DNA of 64,000 nucleotides from Micromonospora sp. PLK6-60 (GTDB taxonomy: Bacteria; Actinomycetota; Actinomycetes; Mycobacteriales; Micromonosporaceae): the NCBI RefSeq assembly GCF_019890675.1, contig NZ_JAIOAA010000001.1:434001-498000 (forward strand). Direction: 5' to 3'. A program made the position numbers and the translations under genes. The notes beneath the pieces are model-generated. The model did no database searches, had not been told where the DNA came from, and worked only from the letters and a program-made list of their open reading frames with translations. Shown one piece after another: positions 52,554 through 61,522 of this stretch (positions within the stretch are counted from its first letter, which is position 1; the number at the start of each line of letters is the position of its first letter).

Positions 52554-53978
52554 ATGACGATCCCCCGCCTGCGCGGCGCCGCGCTGGCCACGGTCGCGCT
52601 CATGGCCACCGGCTCGGCGGTCGTGCCGGGCCCGGCCGCCGCCGCACCCGGCGCACCCGGCACCCCCCGCTACACGGCCGGCGCGCCGACCGTCGGCGAC
52701 CCCTACTTCCCCGACCAGGGCAACGGCGGATACGACGTCCAGCACTACGACCTGGTCTTCTCCTACGACCCGGCGACCCGCTTCATGGACGCCACCGCGA
52801 CGATCACCGCGGTCGCCACCCAGGATCTCGACCAGTTCAACCTGGACTTCCGCGGCCCCGAGGTCTCCTCGGTCACCGTCAACGGGCACGCCCACGCCTT
52901 CACCCGCGACGGCCAGGAACTGATCGTCACGCCGCGGCCGAAGCTGAAGGCCGGGCAGCGGTTCACCGTGGTGGTCCGCTACGCCGGCGTGCCCGGCCCG
53001 GTGACCGACCCGGACGGGTCGATCGAGGGGTGGGTGCCCACCGACGACGGCGCGTTCGTCGTCGGCGAACCGCAGGGCACCCCCGCCTGGCTGCCCACCA
53101 ACGACCACCCGACCGACAAGGCCACCTTCCGGTTCACCGCCACCGTGCCCGAGGGGCTCACCGCCGTCGGCAACGGCCAGCTGCTGTCCCAGCAGACCCG
53201 CGACGGCTGGACCACCTTCGTCTGGGACAACACCGAGCCGATGGCCACCTACCTGGCGACCATCACCATCGGCAAGTTCGAGGTCACCCAGACGGTCACC
53301 CCCGGCGGGATCCCGTCGTACGTGGCCATCGACCCGCGGCTGGTGGCCGGGTCCGCCGACGCGGTGTCGCAGATCCCCAAGATGCTGGAGTTCTTCACCG
53401 GGAAGTTCGGGCCGTACCCGTTCGCCTCCACCGGGGCGATCATCGACTACGCCCCGAACGTCGGCTACGCCCTGGAGACCCAGACCAAGCCGATCTTCTC
53501 CAGCCGGGCGAGCGTCGGCACCATGGCCCACGAGCTGGCTCACCAGTGGTACGGCGACAGCGTCTCGCCGGAGCGCTGGTCGGACATCTGGCTCAACGAG
53601 GGCTTCGCCACCTACGCCCAGTGGATGTACACCGAGTACAACGGCGGTGCCTCGGTGCAGCAGACCTTCAACAGCTCCAGCAACTACGGGCGGGCCGCGT
53701 CGTCGTCGTTCTGGCAGATCGTGCTGGCCGACCCGGGCCCGGAGGACATGTTCAGCAACATCCCGTACAACCGGGGGGCGATGACCCTGCACGCGCTGCG
53801 CGGCAAGGTCGGCGACGACGCCTTCTTCCGCATCCTGCGGCAGTGGGCGGCGATCCACCGGCACAGCGACGCCGGCACGGCGGACTTCATCGCCCTGGCC
53901 GAGCGGGAGTCGGGGCAGAACCTCGGCGCGTTCTTCGACGTGTGGCTCTACCAGAAGGGCAAGCCGACCACCTGGTGA
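52554..53978 (+). CDS. Secreted M1-family zinc aminopeptidase
   Basis: 474 aa. Signal peptide (RGAALATVALMATGSAVVPGPAAAA) then an M1 metallopeptidase: HELAHQWYGDSV zinc motif with the third ligand in WLNEGFATYAQW, GYALETQTKPIFS near the exopeptidase motif. Shorter than full aminopeptidase N (no C-terminal domain), as in compact actinobacterial members. ATG 52554 after GGAGG. The preceding 185-base gap (52369-52553) holds a 9-bp inverted repeat and a Shine-Dalgarno but no further gene. Confidence 0.9.
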   Translation: MTIPRLRGAALATVALMATGSAVVPGPAAAAPGAPGTPRYTAGAPTVGDPYFPDQGNGGYDVQHYDLVFSYDPATRFMDATATITAVATQDLDQFNLDFRGPEVSSVTVNGHAHAFTRDGQELIVTPRPKLKAGQRFTVVVRYAGVPGPVTDPDGSIEGWVPTDDGAFVVGEPQGTPAWLPTNDHPTDKATFRFTATVPEGLTAVGNGQLLSQQTRDGWTTFVWDNTEPMATYLATITIGKFEVTQTVTPGGIPSYVAIDPRLVAGSADAVSQIPKMLEFFTGKFGPYPFASTGAIIDYAPNVGYALETQTKPIFSSRASVGTMAHELAHQWYGDSVSPERWSDIWLNEGFATYAQWMYTEYNGGASVQQTFNSSSNYGRAASSSFWQIVLADPGPEDMFSNIPYNRGAMTLHALRGKVGDDAFFRILRQWAAIHRHSDAGTADFIALAERESGQNLGAFFDVWLYQKGKPTTW

Positions 53979-53988
53979 CCCGGCGGCG

Positions 53989-54020
53989 GGGCCCCGCGAT
54001 CGCTGGCGGTCGCGGGGCCC
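53989..54020. terminator. Bidirectional terminator
   Basis: 11-bp perfect inverted repeat (53989-53999 with 54010-54020), ten-base loop, between the convergent M1 peptidase and VOC genes. Confidence 0.7.
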
Positions 54021-54041
54021 GTCACACCGTCGGCGGCGGCA

Positions 54042-54578
54042 TCAGGCATGCTCCGCATCGTCGCCGCGCCCGACGCCCGGCGGGGTGATTCCGACGGCGG
54101 CCAGGTTCCGCGCCTCCTGACTGGCCGGATCGAACGACTTCCCGGCGGTGAAGACGATCCGGGCGTTCTCCGGCGTGATCACCTCCACGTCCCGGGTGTT
54201 CCAGGAGGTGTCCCGTGGGCCGTCGACGGAATCCGGGTCCACCGCACGGCACGCCTCGGCGATGGCCTCGATCTGGTGCAGCACGCAGGCGAAGTTGACG
54301 CTCATCGCCGGCGCCCGCTCCGGAACGCTCTCCGCCGTGACGAGAAGTACGTCCTGGAACGCCCACCGGCGCAGGTGCACCAGCTGGCCGGGGATGCCGA
54401 ACAGCTCGAAGAACCCGAGCCCCCGGACCCAGTAGTCCACCGACGCCGCCAGATCGCTGGTGGGGATCTTCACGAACGCAGGCATGCCGTAGATGCCTCG
54501 GAACGGCTCCGGCGCGACCGCATCCGGACCGGGGACAGGCACGGGACTCATCTCGAAAGCGTCATAGTGGTCACTCAT
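54042..54578 (-). CDS. VOC-superfamily (glyoxalase-like) protein
   Basis: 178 aa. FVKIPTSDLAASVDYWVRGLGFFELF opens the VOC beta-alpha-beta fold; DVEVITPENARIVFTAG closes it. Metal-ligand pattern incomplete, so enzyme versus binding protein is open. About 30 extra N-terminal residues precede the fold. Confidence 0.8.
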   Translation of the reverse strand: MSDHYDAFEMSPVPVPGPDAVAPEPFRGIYGMPAFVKIPTSDLAASVDYWVRGLGFFELFGIPGQLVHLRRWAFQDVLLVTAESVPERAPAMSVNFACVLHQIEAIAEACRAVDPDSVDGPRDTSWNTRDVEVITPENARIVFTAGKSFDPASQEARNLAAVGITPPGVGRGDDAEHA

Positions 54579-54685
54579 GTGCCCACCCTCCGCCCTGACG
54601 CGGCGGGAGAGTCAAGCCGTCCTGGAAGCCGGTCCCACCGCCGCTACCTGACCGAGGTCGTGGCCGGCCACCGCCCACGCGGGGC

Positions 54686-55396
54686 TCACTCCTCGATCGC
54701 GCCGCCCACCGCCCGCAGGTGCTCCCGGAAGGTCAGCGCCGGGTTCCGCGCCCGGCCGGTCAGGTACGCCCCGAACCCGACCTGCGCCCGCAGCGACTCG
54801 CCGGCCCGGATCCGGTCGGCCTGCCGCCGCTCGGTGTCCCGGATCGACTCCGCCAGGTCGCACAGCTCCCCCACCCGGCCGGCCGGCACGAACAGCACCC
54901 CGTCCTCGTCGGCCAGCACGACGTCGGCGCCGTCGAGGGTCCACGGGCCGACCCGCGCCGAGGTCAACGCCGCGGCCGGCCGGGGGTCGAGCCGCTGCGG
55001 GCCGGTGGGCGTCGCCCCGAGGCTGAACACCGGCAGACCGACCGCGCGGATGTCGATGGTGTCCCGGTGCAGGCCCCACACCACCAGGCCGGCCAGACCG
55101 GCGGCCTGCGCCTCCAGCACCACCAGGTCACCGACGCACGCCTCGTCGCCGCGCCCGTCGTTGTCGACCACCAGCACGTCACCGGGCTCGGCGCGGTCGA
55201 TCGCCTCCAGGAAGATGTCGACGCTGCCGACGTGCCGGGCCGGCAGCACCCGCCCGGCCAACCGGCCGCCGGCCACCACGGGCCGCAGCGCGGGCGGGGC
55301 GCAGCGCACCGGCACGCCGGCCCGCAGGCAGGCGTCGGCGACGTGGGCGGTGGTCAGGTCGGCGAAGCGTCGCGGCAGCCGCGGATCGATGGTCAT
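54686..55396 (-). CDS. RraA-like / 4-hydroxy-4-methyl-2-oxoglutarate aldolase family protein
   Basis: 236 aa. RFADLTTAHVADACLRAG, AEPGDVLVVDNDGRGDEACVGD and DVVLADEDGVLFVPAGRV are the RraA/HMG-aldolase motifs. Characterised members are either class II pyruvate aldolases or RNase E regulators; the actinobacterial context favours an aldolase or oxaloacetate decarboxylase role. Confidence 0.83.
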   Translation of the reverse strand: MTIDPRLPRRFADLTTAHVADACLRAGVPVRCAPPALRPVVAGGRLAGRVLPARHVGSVDIFLEAIDRAEPGDVLVVDNDGRGDEACVGDLVVLEAQAAGLAGLVVWGLHRDTIDIRAVGLPVFSLGATPTGPQRLDPRPAAALTSARVGPWTLDGADVVLADEDGVLFVPAGRVGELCDLAESIRDTERRQADRIRAGESLRAQVGFGAYLTGRARNPALTFREHLRAVGGAIEE

Positions 55397-55464
55397 GGCC
55401 CGACGCTAACCAGCCGGGGACGCGCTGACAGGGACCAGTTCCCGGTCCGTGGCCTGCCCCCGGG

Positions 55465-56217
55465 TCAGCGGCGGAAGGTGCGGTCGAGCAGGTCGAACAG
55501 GGCGGCCCAGTGCCGCTCGGTGGCCTGCTCGTCGTACATCGGGGTGTCCGCCTGGGTGTAGCCGTGCCGGGCACCGGGATACACCTCGGAGCGGTAGCGG
55601 ACCCCGGCGGCGTCCAGCGCCCGCTCCAGGGTGGCGATCTGCTCCGCCGTCATCGACGGGTCCTGGTCGGCGTGGCCGAAGTACAGCTCGCCGGTGACCG
55701 CAGCCACGCCCAGGTGCGGGCTGTCCGGCGCGTCGGTGACCACCCGCCCCGCGTGGAAGGCCGCCGCCGCGGCGAGCCGGTCCGGGTGCGCCTCGATGGC
55801 GCGCAGCGCGTTCATGCCGCCCATGCAGTATCCGGTGATCGCCGCCCGGCCGGCCGCGACCTGCGGCTGCGCGGCCAGGAAGTCCAGGTAGGCGGCGGTG
55901 TCCCGGGCCACCACGTCCGGGGTCAGCCTGGCCATCATCGGCCCGAGCTGCTGGAACAGCTCCGCACGGCGGCGCTCGTCGGCGAGGCCGGACAGGTCGG
56001 TCAGCGGCGCCCGGCCGGAGCGGTGGAACAGGTTGGGCACCAGGACGACGTAGCCGCGTGCCGCGATCGTGGCGGCCATCTCGGCCAGCCGCGGCCGTAG
56101 CCCGAACGCGTCCATGAAGACCAGCACGGCCGGGAACGGTCCGTCCCCGTCGGGCCGGACGAGGTACGCGTCGGCCACCCCGTCGCCGGTCGGCACGTCC
56201 ACGGTCGTCGTCTGCAC
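55465..56217 (-). CDS. Dienelactone hydrolase family protein
   Basis: 250 aa alpha/beta hydrolase. The nucleophile motif is [12 protein letters not shown] (Cys nucleophile as in DLH), with Asp in DPSMTAEQ region and His in GARHGYTQ. Starting ATG preceded by a GAGGAGG-like site. May cleave dienelactones or other lactones. Confidence 0.87.
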   Translation of the reverse strand: MQTTTVDVPTGDGVADAYLVRPDGDGPFPAVLVFMDAFGLRPRLAEMAATIAARGYVVLVPNLFHRSGRAPLTDLSGLADERRRAELFQQLGPMMARLTPDVVARDTAAYLDFLAAQPQVAAGRAAITGYCMGGMNALRAIEAHPDRLAAAAAFHAGRVVTDAPDSPHLGVAAVTGELYFGHADQDPSMTAEQIATLERALDAAGVRYRSEVYPGARHGYTQADTPMYDEQATERHWAALFDLLDRTFRR

Positions 56218-56304
56218 TGCGACGTCCTCCTCCAGCCGGGTTCCGACTCCGCACGCTACTCCCGGCCGGGCGGGCCGGCAGGTCGGCGTGTCAGGATGCG
56301 GCGC

Positions 56305-57375
56305 ATGCGTGCGGTGATCTACGACGAGTTCGGCGTCCGGCCCGAGGTGCGCGACGTGCCCGATCCCGACCCGACGCCCGACGGGGTGGTCGTCCGGGTC
56401 GAGGCGACCGGGCTATGCCGCAGCGACTGGCACGGCTGGCGGGGCCACGACCCGGACGTCCGCCCGCCGCACGTGCCCGGGCACGAGTTCGCCGGCGTGG
56501 TGGCGGCGGTCGGCGCCGGCGTACGCGACTGGCGGCCCGGCGACCGGGTCACCGCGCCCTTCGTCTGCGCGTGCGGCCGGTGCCCGGCCTGCCTCGCCGG
56601 GGACCAGCAGGTCTGCGAGCGGCAGACGCAGCCGGGCTTCACCCACTGGGGTTCGTTCGCACAGTTCGTGGCGGTACGCGACGCGGACGTCAACCTGGTC
56701 CGGCTCCCCGACGAGCTGGACCACCCGGTCGCGGCGGCGCTCGGTTGCCGGTTCGCGACCGCGTTCCGGGCGGTGGTGCACCAGGGGCGGGTCGCCGCCG
56801 GTGAGTGGGTGGCGGTGCACGGCTGCGGCGGGGTCGGCCTGTCCGCGGTGATGATCGCCGCGGCGTGCGGCGCCCGGGTGGTGGCCGTCGACGTCTCGCC
56901 CGGCGCGCTGGCGCTGGCCCGGGCCGCCGGGGCGGAGGTCTGCCTGGACGGGAGCGCGTTGGCCGGGCCCGGCGAGGTGGCGGCGGCGGTGCGGGAGGCG
57001 ACCGGCGGCGGGGCGCACCTGTCGGTGGACGCGTTGGGCAGCCACCCGACGTGCGTCGCCTCGATCGAGGGGCTGCGCCGGCGCGGGCGTCACGTCCAGG
57101 TCGGCCTGCTGCCCGCCGTCCAGGGCCGGCCGGCGCTGCCGATGGAGTTGGTGGTGGCGTACGAGTTGGAGCTGCGGGGCAGCCACGGGATGGCCGCGCA
57201 CGCGTATCCGCAGCTGTTGCGGCTGGTCACCGCCGGGGTGCTGCGCCCGGGCGAGCTGATCACCCGCACCATCGGCCTCGGCGAGGCGCCCGCCGCGCTG
57301 GTCGCGATGGATCGGGCCGCGCCGGGCGGGATGTGCATGATCCGGCCGGGAGCCGAGGGGCCCGCTGTGGCGTAG
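56305..57375 (+). CDS. Zinc-dependent alcohol dehydrogenase
   Basis: 356 aa medium-chain dehydrogenase. GxC-type catalytic zinc site ([16 protein letters not shown]), structural zinc Cys cluster [17 protein letters not shown], and cofactor motif [13 protein letters not shown]. Start at 56305 ([11 protein letters not shown]) chosen by family alignment; 56296 is alternative. Substrate unknown. Confidence 0.9.
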   Translation: MRAVIYDEFGVRPEVRDVPDPDPTPDGVVVRVEATGLCRSDWHGWRGHDPDVRPPHVPGHEFAGVVAAVGAGVRDWRPGDRVTAPFVCACGRCPACLAGDQQVCERQTQPGFTHWGSFAQFVAVRDADVNLVRLPDELDHPVAAALGCRFATAFRAVVHQGRVAAGEWVAVHGCGGVGLSAVMIAAACGARVVAVDVSPGALALARAAGAEVCLDGSALAGPGEVAAAVREATGGGAHLSVDALGSHPTCVASIEGLRRRGRHVQVGLLPAVQGRPALPMELVVAYELELRGSHGMAAHAYPQLLRLVTAGVLRPGELITRTIGLGEAPAALVAMDRAAPGGMCMIRPGAEGPAVA

Positions 57376-57452
57376 GTCACGCCACTTCACGGTGGGCCGG
57401 GCCCGCGCCGTCTCGTGGTCGTCAGCTCGTACCGACCCGAGGAGCAGGGCAC

Positions 57453-57800
57453 ATGTCCACCGCGTACACCGTCGTCACCGTCGCCGCCGCCCTCTGGGTG
57501 GGGTTCTCCGCCGCCTGTGTCTTCTTCCGCGCGCCGTGGGTGGTCGGGCCGCTCGCCGAGTACGGCGTTCCCCGCTCGTGGTGGCCGTGGCTCGGCGCGG
57601 CCAAGGCCGCCGGGGCGCTCGGCCTGCTGGTGGGGTTGTTCGTGCCGGTTGTCGGGGTGCTGGCCGGCGTCGGCCTCGTGATCTACTTCGTGGGGGCCGT
57701 CGTCACCGTCGTCCGGGCCCGCGCCTACTCGCACGTGCCGTTCCCGCTGCTGTACCTGGCGCCGGTCGTCGGCGCGCTGGCCCTCGGGTTCGCGGCCTGA
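57453..57800 (+). CDS. DoxX-like membrane protein
   Basis: 115 aa with four helices (LWVGFSAACVFF ... GVGLVIYFVGAVV). DoxX-like proteins accompany SigJ-type sigma factors in actinomycetes, as here. ATG 57453 with GAGGAGCAGG. Its 3' end and stop are duplicated in a 48-base tandem repeat. Confidence 0.8.
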   Translation: MSTAYTVVTVAAALWVGFSAACVFFRAPWVVGPLAEYGVPRSWWPWLGAAKAAGALGLLVGLFVPVVGVLAGVGLVIYFVGAVVTVVRARAYSHVPFPLLYLAPVVGALALGFAA

Positions 57801-57860
57801 CCGCCACCGACGACACAGACCGCGCTGGCCCTCGGGTTCGCGGCCTGACCGCCACCGACG
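57773..57860. repeat. 48-base tandem duplication of the DoxX gene end
   Basis: A 40-base sequence at 57773-57812, including the last nine codons and stop of the DoxX gene, recurs exactly at 57821-57860 after an eight-base unique part. Looks like a recent duplication; the second copy lies in the gap before the sigma factor gene. Confidence 0.85.
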
Positions 57861-57881
57861 GCCCGACGACGGGAGCACCGG

Positions 57882-58796
57882 ATGCACGCCGACCAGCAGC
57901 CGCAGGAGACGTTCCAGGCGCATCGGGACCTGCTGTTCTCGGTGGCGTACCGGATCCTCGGCACCGCCGCCGACGCGGAGGACGTGGTGCAGGACGCCTG
58001 GTTGAAGTGGTCGGGGGTCGACCGGTCGCGGGTGGCCGACCACCGGGCGTACCTGGTGCGGATCGTGTCGAATCTGGCGCTGGACCGGCTGCGGTCGGCC
58101 CGGGTCCGGCGGGAGACCTATGTCGGGCCGTGGCTGCCCGAGCCGATCCTCACCAGCAGCGACGCGGCCGACGACGTGGCCACGGCGGAATCGGTGTCGA
58201 TGGCGCTGCTGGTGGTGCTGGAGACGCTGAGTCCGCTGGAGCGCGCGGTGTTCGTGTTGCGGGAGGTCTTCGGGTTCGGCCACGCGGAGGTCGCCGATGC
58301 GGTCGGGCGGTCCGAGGAGAGCGTGCGGCAGGCGGCGCACCGGGCCCGCGAGCACGTGCGGGCCCGGCGGCCCCGGTTTCACGCCGACCGGGCCCGCCAG
58401 CGGCAGGTGACCGAGCGGTTCCTCGCCGCCGCCTCGGGTGGCGACCTGAACACCCTGCTGGAACTGCTCGCCCCGGACGTGACGGTGTGGACCGACGGCG
58501 GTGGCAAGGTGCGCCAGGCGATGCGGCCGGTGACCGGAGCGGCGCCGGTGGCGGCCTGGTTCGCGACCCTCGGCCGGCACCCCTACCAGGGGGTGGAGTT
58601 CGAGGCCATGACGATCGAGTTCGTCGAGGTCAACGGCGGGCCGGGCATCGTGTTCACCGGGGCCGGGCGGGTCATCGCCGCGATGGTCCTCGACGTCGAC
58701 GAGCAGGGCCGGATCGCCGTCATCCGCACCATCGCCAACCCGGACAAGCTCGGCGCCGTGGCCGCCCGCACGGTCCACCCCATCGAGCCGACCTAG
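57882..58796 (+). CDS. SigJ-type ECF sigma factor (ECF41) with SnoaL domain
   Basis: 304 aa. Region 2 (HRDLLFSVAYRILGTAADAE), region 4 (LSPLERAVFVLREVFGFGHAE) and a C-terminal SnoaL-like domain with the ECF41-typical WxxDGGGKV (here VWTDGGGKVRQA). The DoxX gene upstream is a known neighbour and target of this sigma group. Stop shares CTAG with the convergent TetR gene. Confidence 0.92.
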   Translation: MHADQQPQETFQAHRDLLFSVAYRILGTAADAEDVVQDAWLKWSGVDRSRVADHRAYLVRIVSNLALDRLRSARVRRETYVGPWLPEPILTSSDAADDVATAESVSMALLVVLETLSPLERAVFVLREVFGFGHAEVADAVGRSEESVRQAAHRAREHVRARRPRFHADRARQRQVTERFLAAASGGDLNTLLELLAPDVTVWTDGGGKVRQAMRPVTGAAPVAAWFATLGRHPYQGVEFEAMTIEFVEVNGGPGIVFTGAGRVIAAMVLDVDEQGRIAVIRTIANPDKLGAVAARTVHPIEPT

Positions 58797-59359
58797 CGGG
58801 GCCAGTTGCGCAGCAGGGCGTCGAGGGCGTCCATGGTCCGCGCCCAGGTCTGCTCGGTGTCGGGGGCGCTGTGGCTGAACCCGCCGCCCAGTTCCAGGCT
58901 GACGTAGCCGTGGAAGACGCTGCCGAGCAGCCGCACCGCGTGCGTCTGGTCCGGCTCGGCCAGGTCGTAGCCGCGCAGGATCGCCCGGGTGAGCTGGGCG
59001 TGCCGGCCGCCGGCGCTGGCGGCGGCGGTCGCCGGATCGAGCCGGAGCTGGGTGGCCGCGTACCGCCCGGGATGGTCGCGGGCGTAGTCGCGGTAGACGT
59101 TCGCGAGCGCGGTCAGGGCGTCCTTGCCGGCCCGGCCGGCCACCGCGTCGGCGGCGCGGTCGGCGAGTTCGGCCAGGGCGAGCAGGGCGATCCCGGTGCG
59201 CAGGTCCTGGGAGCCGCGCAGGTGCGCGTAGAGGCTGGCGACCTTGACGTCGAAGCGGCGGGCGAGCGCGGAGACGGTCACCTGGTCGAAGCCGACCTCG
59301 TCGGCCAGCTCCGCTCCCGCCTGGATCAGCCGTTCGGTGCTCAGTCCCGCGCGTGCCAT
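58793..59359 (-). CDS. TetR-family regulator with WHG C-terminal domain
   Basis: 188 aa. HTH ELADEVGFDQVTVSALARRF, DVKVASLYAHLRG; C-terminal TetR_C_33/WHG domain ends SVFHGYVSLELGGGF. ATG 59359 with GGGGGAGGGG. Most likely represses itself and the divergent FBP gene through the perfect palindrome at 59395-59419. Confidence 0.9.
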   Translation of the reverse strand: MARAGLSTERLIQAGAELADEVGFDQVTVSALARRFDVKVASLYAHLRGSQDLRTGIALLALAELADRAADAVAGRAGKDALTALANVYRDYARDHPGRYAATQLRLDPATAAASAGGRHAQLTRAILRGYDLAEPDQTHAVRLLGSVFHGYVSLELGGGFSHSAPDTEQTWARTMDALDALLRNWPR

Positions 59360-59375
59360 GCCCCTCCCCCGGTCG

Positions 59376-59425
59376 TCACCTTAGGTGATTATGCATTTGC
59401 CTAATACCTTTAGGCAAATTACCGT
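59376..59425. promoter_or_regulatory. TetR operators and divergent promoters
   Basis: A perfect palindrome, ATTTGCCTAA-N5-TTAGGCAAAT (59395-59419), and a second, TCACCT-T-AGGTGA (59376-59388). Plus strand: -35 TTGCCT 59397-59402, 17-base spacer, -10 TACCGT 59420-59425, seven bases before the ATG at 59433, so leaderless. Minus strand: TTGCCT, 18 bases, CATAAT. Both promoters overlap the operator. Confidence 0.85.
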
Positions 59426-59432
59426 GGGGTTC

Positions 59433-59924
59433 ATGAAGCCGCTGACCGAGCAGGAGATCCGTGCCGCCTTCGTCAACTGCACCAAGGGCCAGACGAAGCG
59501 GCTCTTCGTCCCCCGCGACCTGAGCGACCGCCCCTGGGACGACCTGGACTACCTCGGCTGGCGGGATCCGCAGTCCCCGGACCGCGCCTACCTCGTCGCC
59601 GAACTGGACGGCCACCCTCGGGCCATCGCGCTGCGCCGGCCCAGCCCCGCCGCCGGGCAGCTGCAACGCGGCATGTGCTCGATGTGCCTGACCACCCACA
59701 CCGGCAACGTCAGCCTGATGGTCGCCCCGAAGGCCGGCAAGGCCGGGCAGCAGGGCAACACCGTGGGCACCTACCTCTGCGCCGACCTCGACTGCTCGCT
59801 CTACGTGCGGGGCCGCAAGAACGCGGGCGCCGGCGCGCGGTTGCAGGAGTCACTGTCGGTGGAGGAGAAGATCGAGCGGACGGTGGCGAACGTGGCCGCG
59901 TTCGTCGCCCGGGTGATGGCCTGA
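59433..59924 (+). CDS. FBP-domain (FusB-like zinc finger) protein
   Basis: 163 aa. The FBP domain (elongation factor G-binding, treble-clef zinc finger) is visible as CSMCLTTHTGNVSLMV and CADLDCSLYVRG. FusB-type proteins free EF-G from fusidic acid-stalled ribosomes; this shorter protein keeps the C-terminal zinc finger fold. ATG 59433 appears leaderless. TetR-controlled, so possibly an inducible translation-stress or antibiotic-protection protein. Confidence 0.87.
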   Translation: MKPLTEQEIRAAFVNCTKGQTKRLFVPRDLSDRPWDDLDYLGWRDPQSPDRAYLVAELDGHPRAIALRRPSPAAGQLQRGMCSMCLTTHTGNVSLMVAPKAGKAGQQGNTVGTYLCADLDCSLYVRGRKNAGAGARLQESLSVEEKIERTVANVAAFVARVMA

Positions 59925-59941
59925 CGGTGCGCCGGACCGGC

Positions 59942-60847
59942 TCAGCGGCGGGGCGCCGATCCCACCGGGGACCGACCGGCCCGCTCACCCGGTGCCGAGC
60001 GGTCCTGTCGCGCGCGGCGCACGGCCACCGCGACGGCCGCCGCGATGATCAGCCCGGCCCCGGTCCACAGCAGCGGGTTGCCGCGCAGCCCGTCGGGCAG
60101 TTGCTGGCCGAGGACGAACACGCCCATCACCACCACGAACCAGCCGAACGCCTGGCGTAGCAGGTCGGCGGGGATCCTGCCGGCCAGCCGCCCGCCGAGC
60201 AGGCTGCCGACGACGGCGGCGGCGGTGACCGCGACCGCGAGGCCCCAGTTGATCTGCACGCTGGACAGGTAACCGGCCAGGCCGGCGAAGGACTTCATCG
60301 CGATGACCACCAGTGAGGTGCCGACCGCGACGGGCATCGGCAGGCCGCCGAGCAGGGCCAGCGCGGGCACCACCAGGAACCCGCCGCCGGCGCCGACGAG
60401 TCCGGTGACCAGGCCGACGACGACGCCGTCGGTGATCACCCGCAGCACCGGCAGCTCGTGCGGCACCGGGCGACCCTCGGCCGCCCGCCGGCCCCGGATC
60501 ATGGCGGTCGCGGTGGCCAGCATCATGATCGCGAAGCCGGTGAGCAGGACCGCCGCCGGGACGAACGCGGCCAGCCGGCCGCCGGCGTACGCGCCGGTCA
60601 TGCCGGCGACGCCGAAGAGCAGGCCGGTGCGCCAGCGCACCCGGTGGGCGCGGGCGTGCGGGAGTACGCCGACGGCGCTGGTGGCGCCGACGACCAGCAG
60701 CGAGGTGGCGATCGCCTCCTTGGCGGGCAGGTCGGCGACGTACACCAGCAGCGGTACGGCGAGGATGGAACCGCCGCCGCCGAGCAGGCCGAGGCTGATC
60801 CCGATCAGCACGGCCAGCCCGACGGTCAGCAGCAGCGTGCCGGTCAT
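59942..60847 (-). CDS. TauE/SafE sulfite exporter family protein
   Basis: 301 aa, eight to nine helices. GISLGLLGGGGSILAVPLL and LVTGLVGAGGGFLVVPAL are the two TauE/SafE repeats. In this operon it probably exports sulfite or thiosulfate formed by persulfide oxidation. ATG overlaps the rhodanese stop (ATGA). Confidence 0.88.
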   Translation of the reverse strand: MTGTLLLTVGLAVLIGISLGLLGGGGSILAVPLLVYVADLPAKEAIATSLLVVGATSAVGVLPHARAHRVRWRTGLLFGVAGMTGAYAGGRLAAFVPAAVLLTGFAIMMLATATAMIRGRRAAEGRPVPHELPVLRVITDGVVVGLVTGLVGAGGGFLVVPALALLGGLPMPVAVGTSLVVIAMKSFAGLAGYLSSVQINWGLAVAVTAAAVVGSLLGGRLAGRIPADLLRQAFGWFVVVMGVFVLGQQLPDGLRGNPLLWTGAGLIIAAAVAVAVRRARQDRSAPGERAGRSPVGSAPRR

Positions 60848-61434
60848 GCCCGCTGCCCGGTCTGGCGCAGTTGGCCGGCCACGCTGTCCAGGTCGCAGCT
60901 GGCGCCCCGGTTGTACGGCAGCCTGCTCAGCAGCATGCCCATCGCACAGGTGTTGCTCAGCGCGGCGAAGGTGAGCCCGGCGCCGATGAACCCGGCGACC
61001 CACTTCAGCCCGGGTACGACCACCGAGCCCAGGACGGCGAGCAGGACGATCGACCCGGCGACCAGCCGGACCTGGCGTTCCAGGTCCCAGCGCTGCCGGC
61101 CCCGCGCGATCGGGGCGTCGGTGGCCTGCCAGGCGAGCATGCCGCCGTCGAGGACGTGCAGGTTCGGCAGGCCGATCTCGGCGAGCGCCTGCCGGGCCTG
61201 CCCGGCGCGGGCACCGGAGCGGCAGATCAGCACCACGTCCTCGTCGAGGTGCTGGCGCAGTTCGGCGCGGTGTTCCTTGAGCAGGTCCAGCGGGACGTTG
61301 TAGGCGCCGGGGATGTGCAGGGTCTCGAACTCGGCCGGGGTGCGCACGTCGAGCAGTCGGGGGGCGCGGCCGGAGTCGATCAGCTCGCGCAGGGTGGTGG
61401 CGTCCACGGTGGCCGGGCGGGTGGTCTCGGTCAT
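60844..61434 (-). CDS. Rhodanese with membrane DUF2892 domain
   Basis: 196 aa. Rhodanese domain (residues about 10-110) with the active-site loop CRSGAR (VLICRSGARAGQA), then a DUF2892 two-helix membrane region (SIVLLAVLGSVVVPGLKWV). Transfers sulfane sulfur at the membrane, next to the sulfite exporter and persulfide dioxygenase. Confidence 0.87.
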   Translation of the reverse strand: MTETTRPATVDATTLRELIDSGRAPRLLDVRTPAEFETLHIPGAYNVPLDLLKEHRAELRQHLDEDVVLICRSGARAGQARQALAEIGLPNLHVLDGGMLAWQATDAPIARGRQRWDLERQVRLVAGSIVLLAVLGSVVVPGLKWVAGFIGAGLTFAALSNTCAMGMLLSRLPYNRGASCDLDSVAGQLRQTGQRA

Positions 61435-61479
61435 GTTTTCCTCGCTCGGGGTGAGTCGGGGGCAGGGCAGGGTGCGGCG

Positions 61480-61507
61480 CCGGCGGGCGCGCGGTCGCGC
61501 CCGCCGG
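61480..61507 (-). terminator. Intraoperonic hairpin
   Basis: Perfect 12-bp inverted repeat (61480-61491 with 61496-61507), four-base loop, between the MBL-rhodanese and rhodanese genes. It may attenuate or process the polycistronic mRNA, lowering expression of the downstream genes. Confidence 0.55.
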
Positions 61508-61522
61508 TGGATCGGTACGGGG

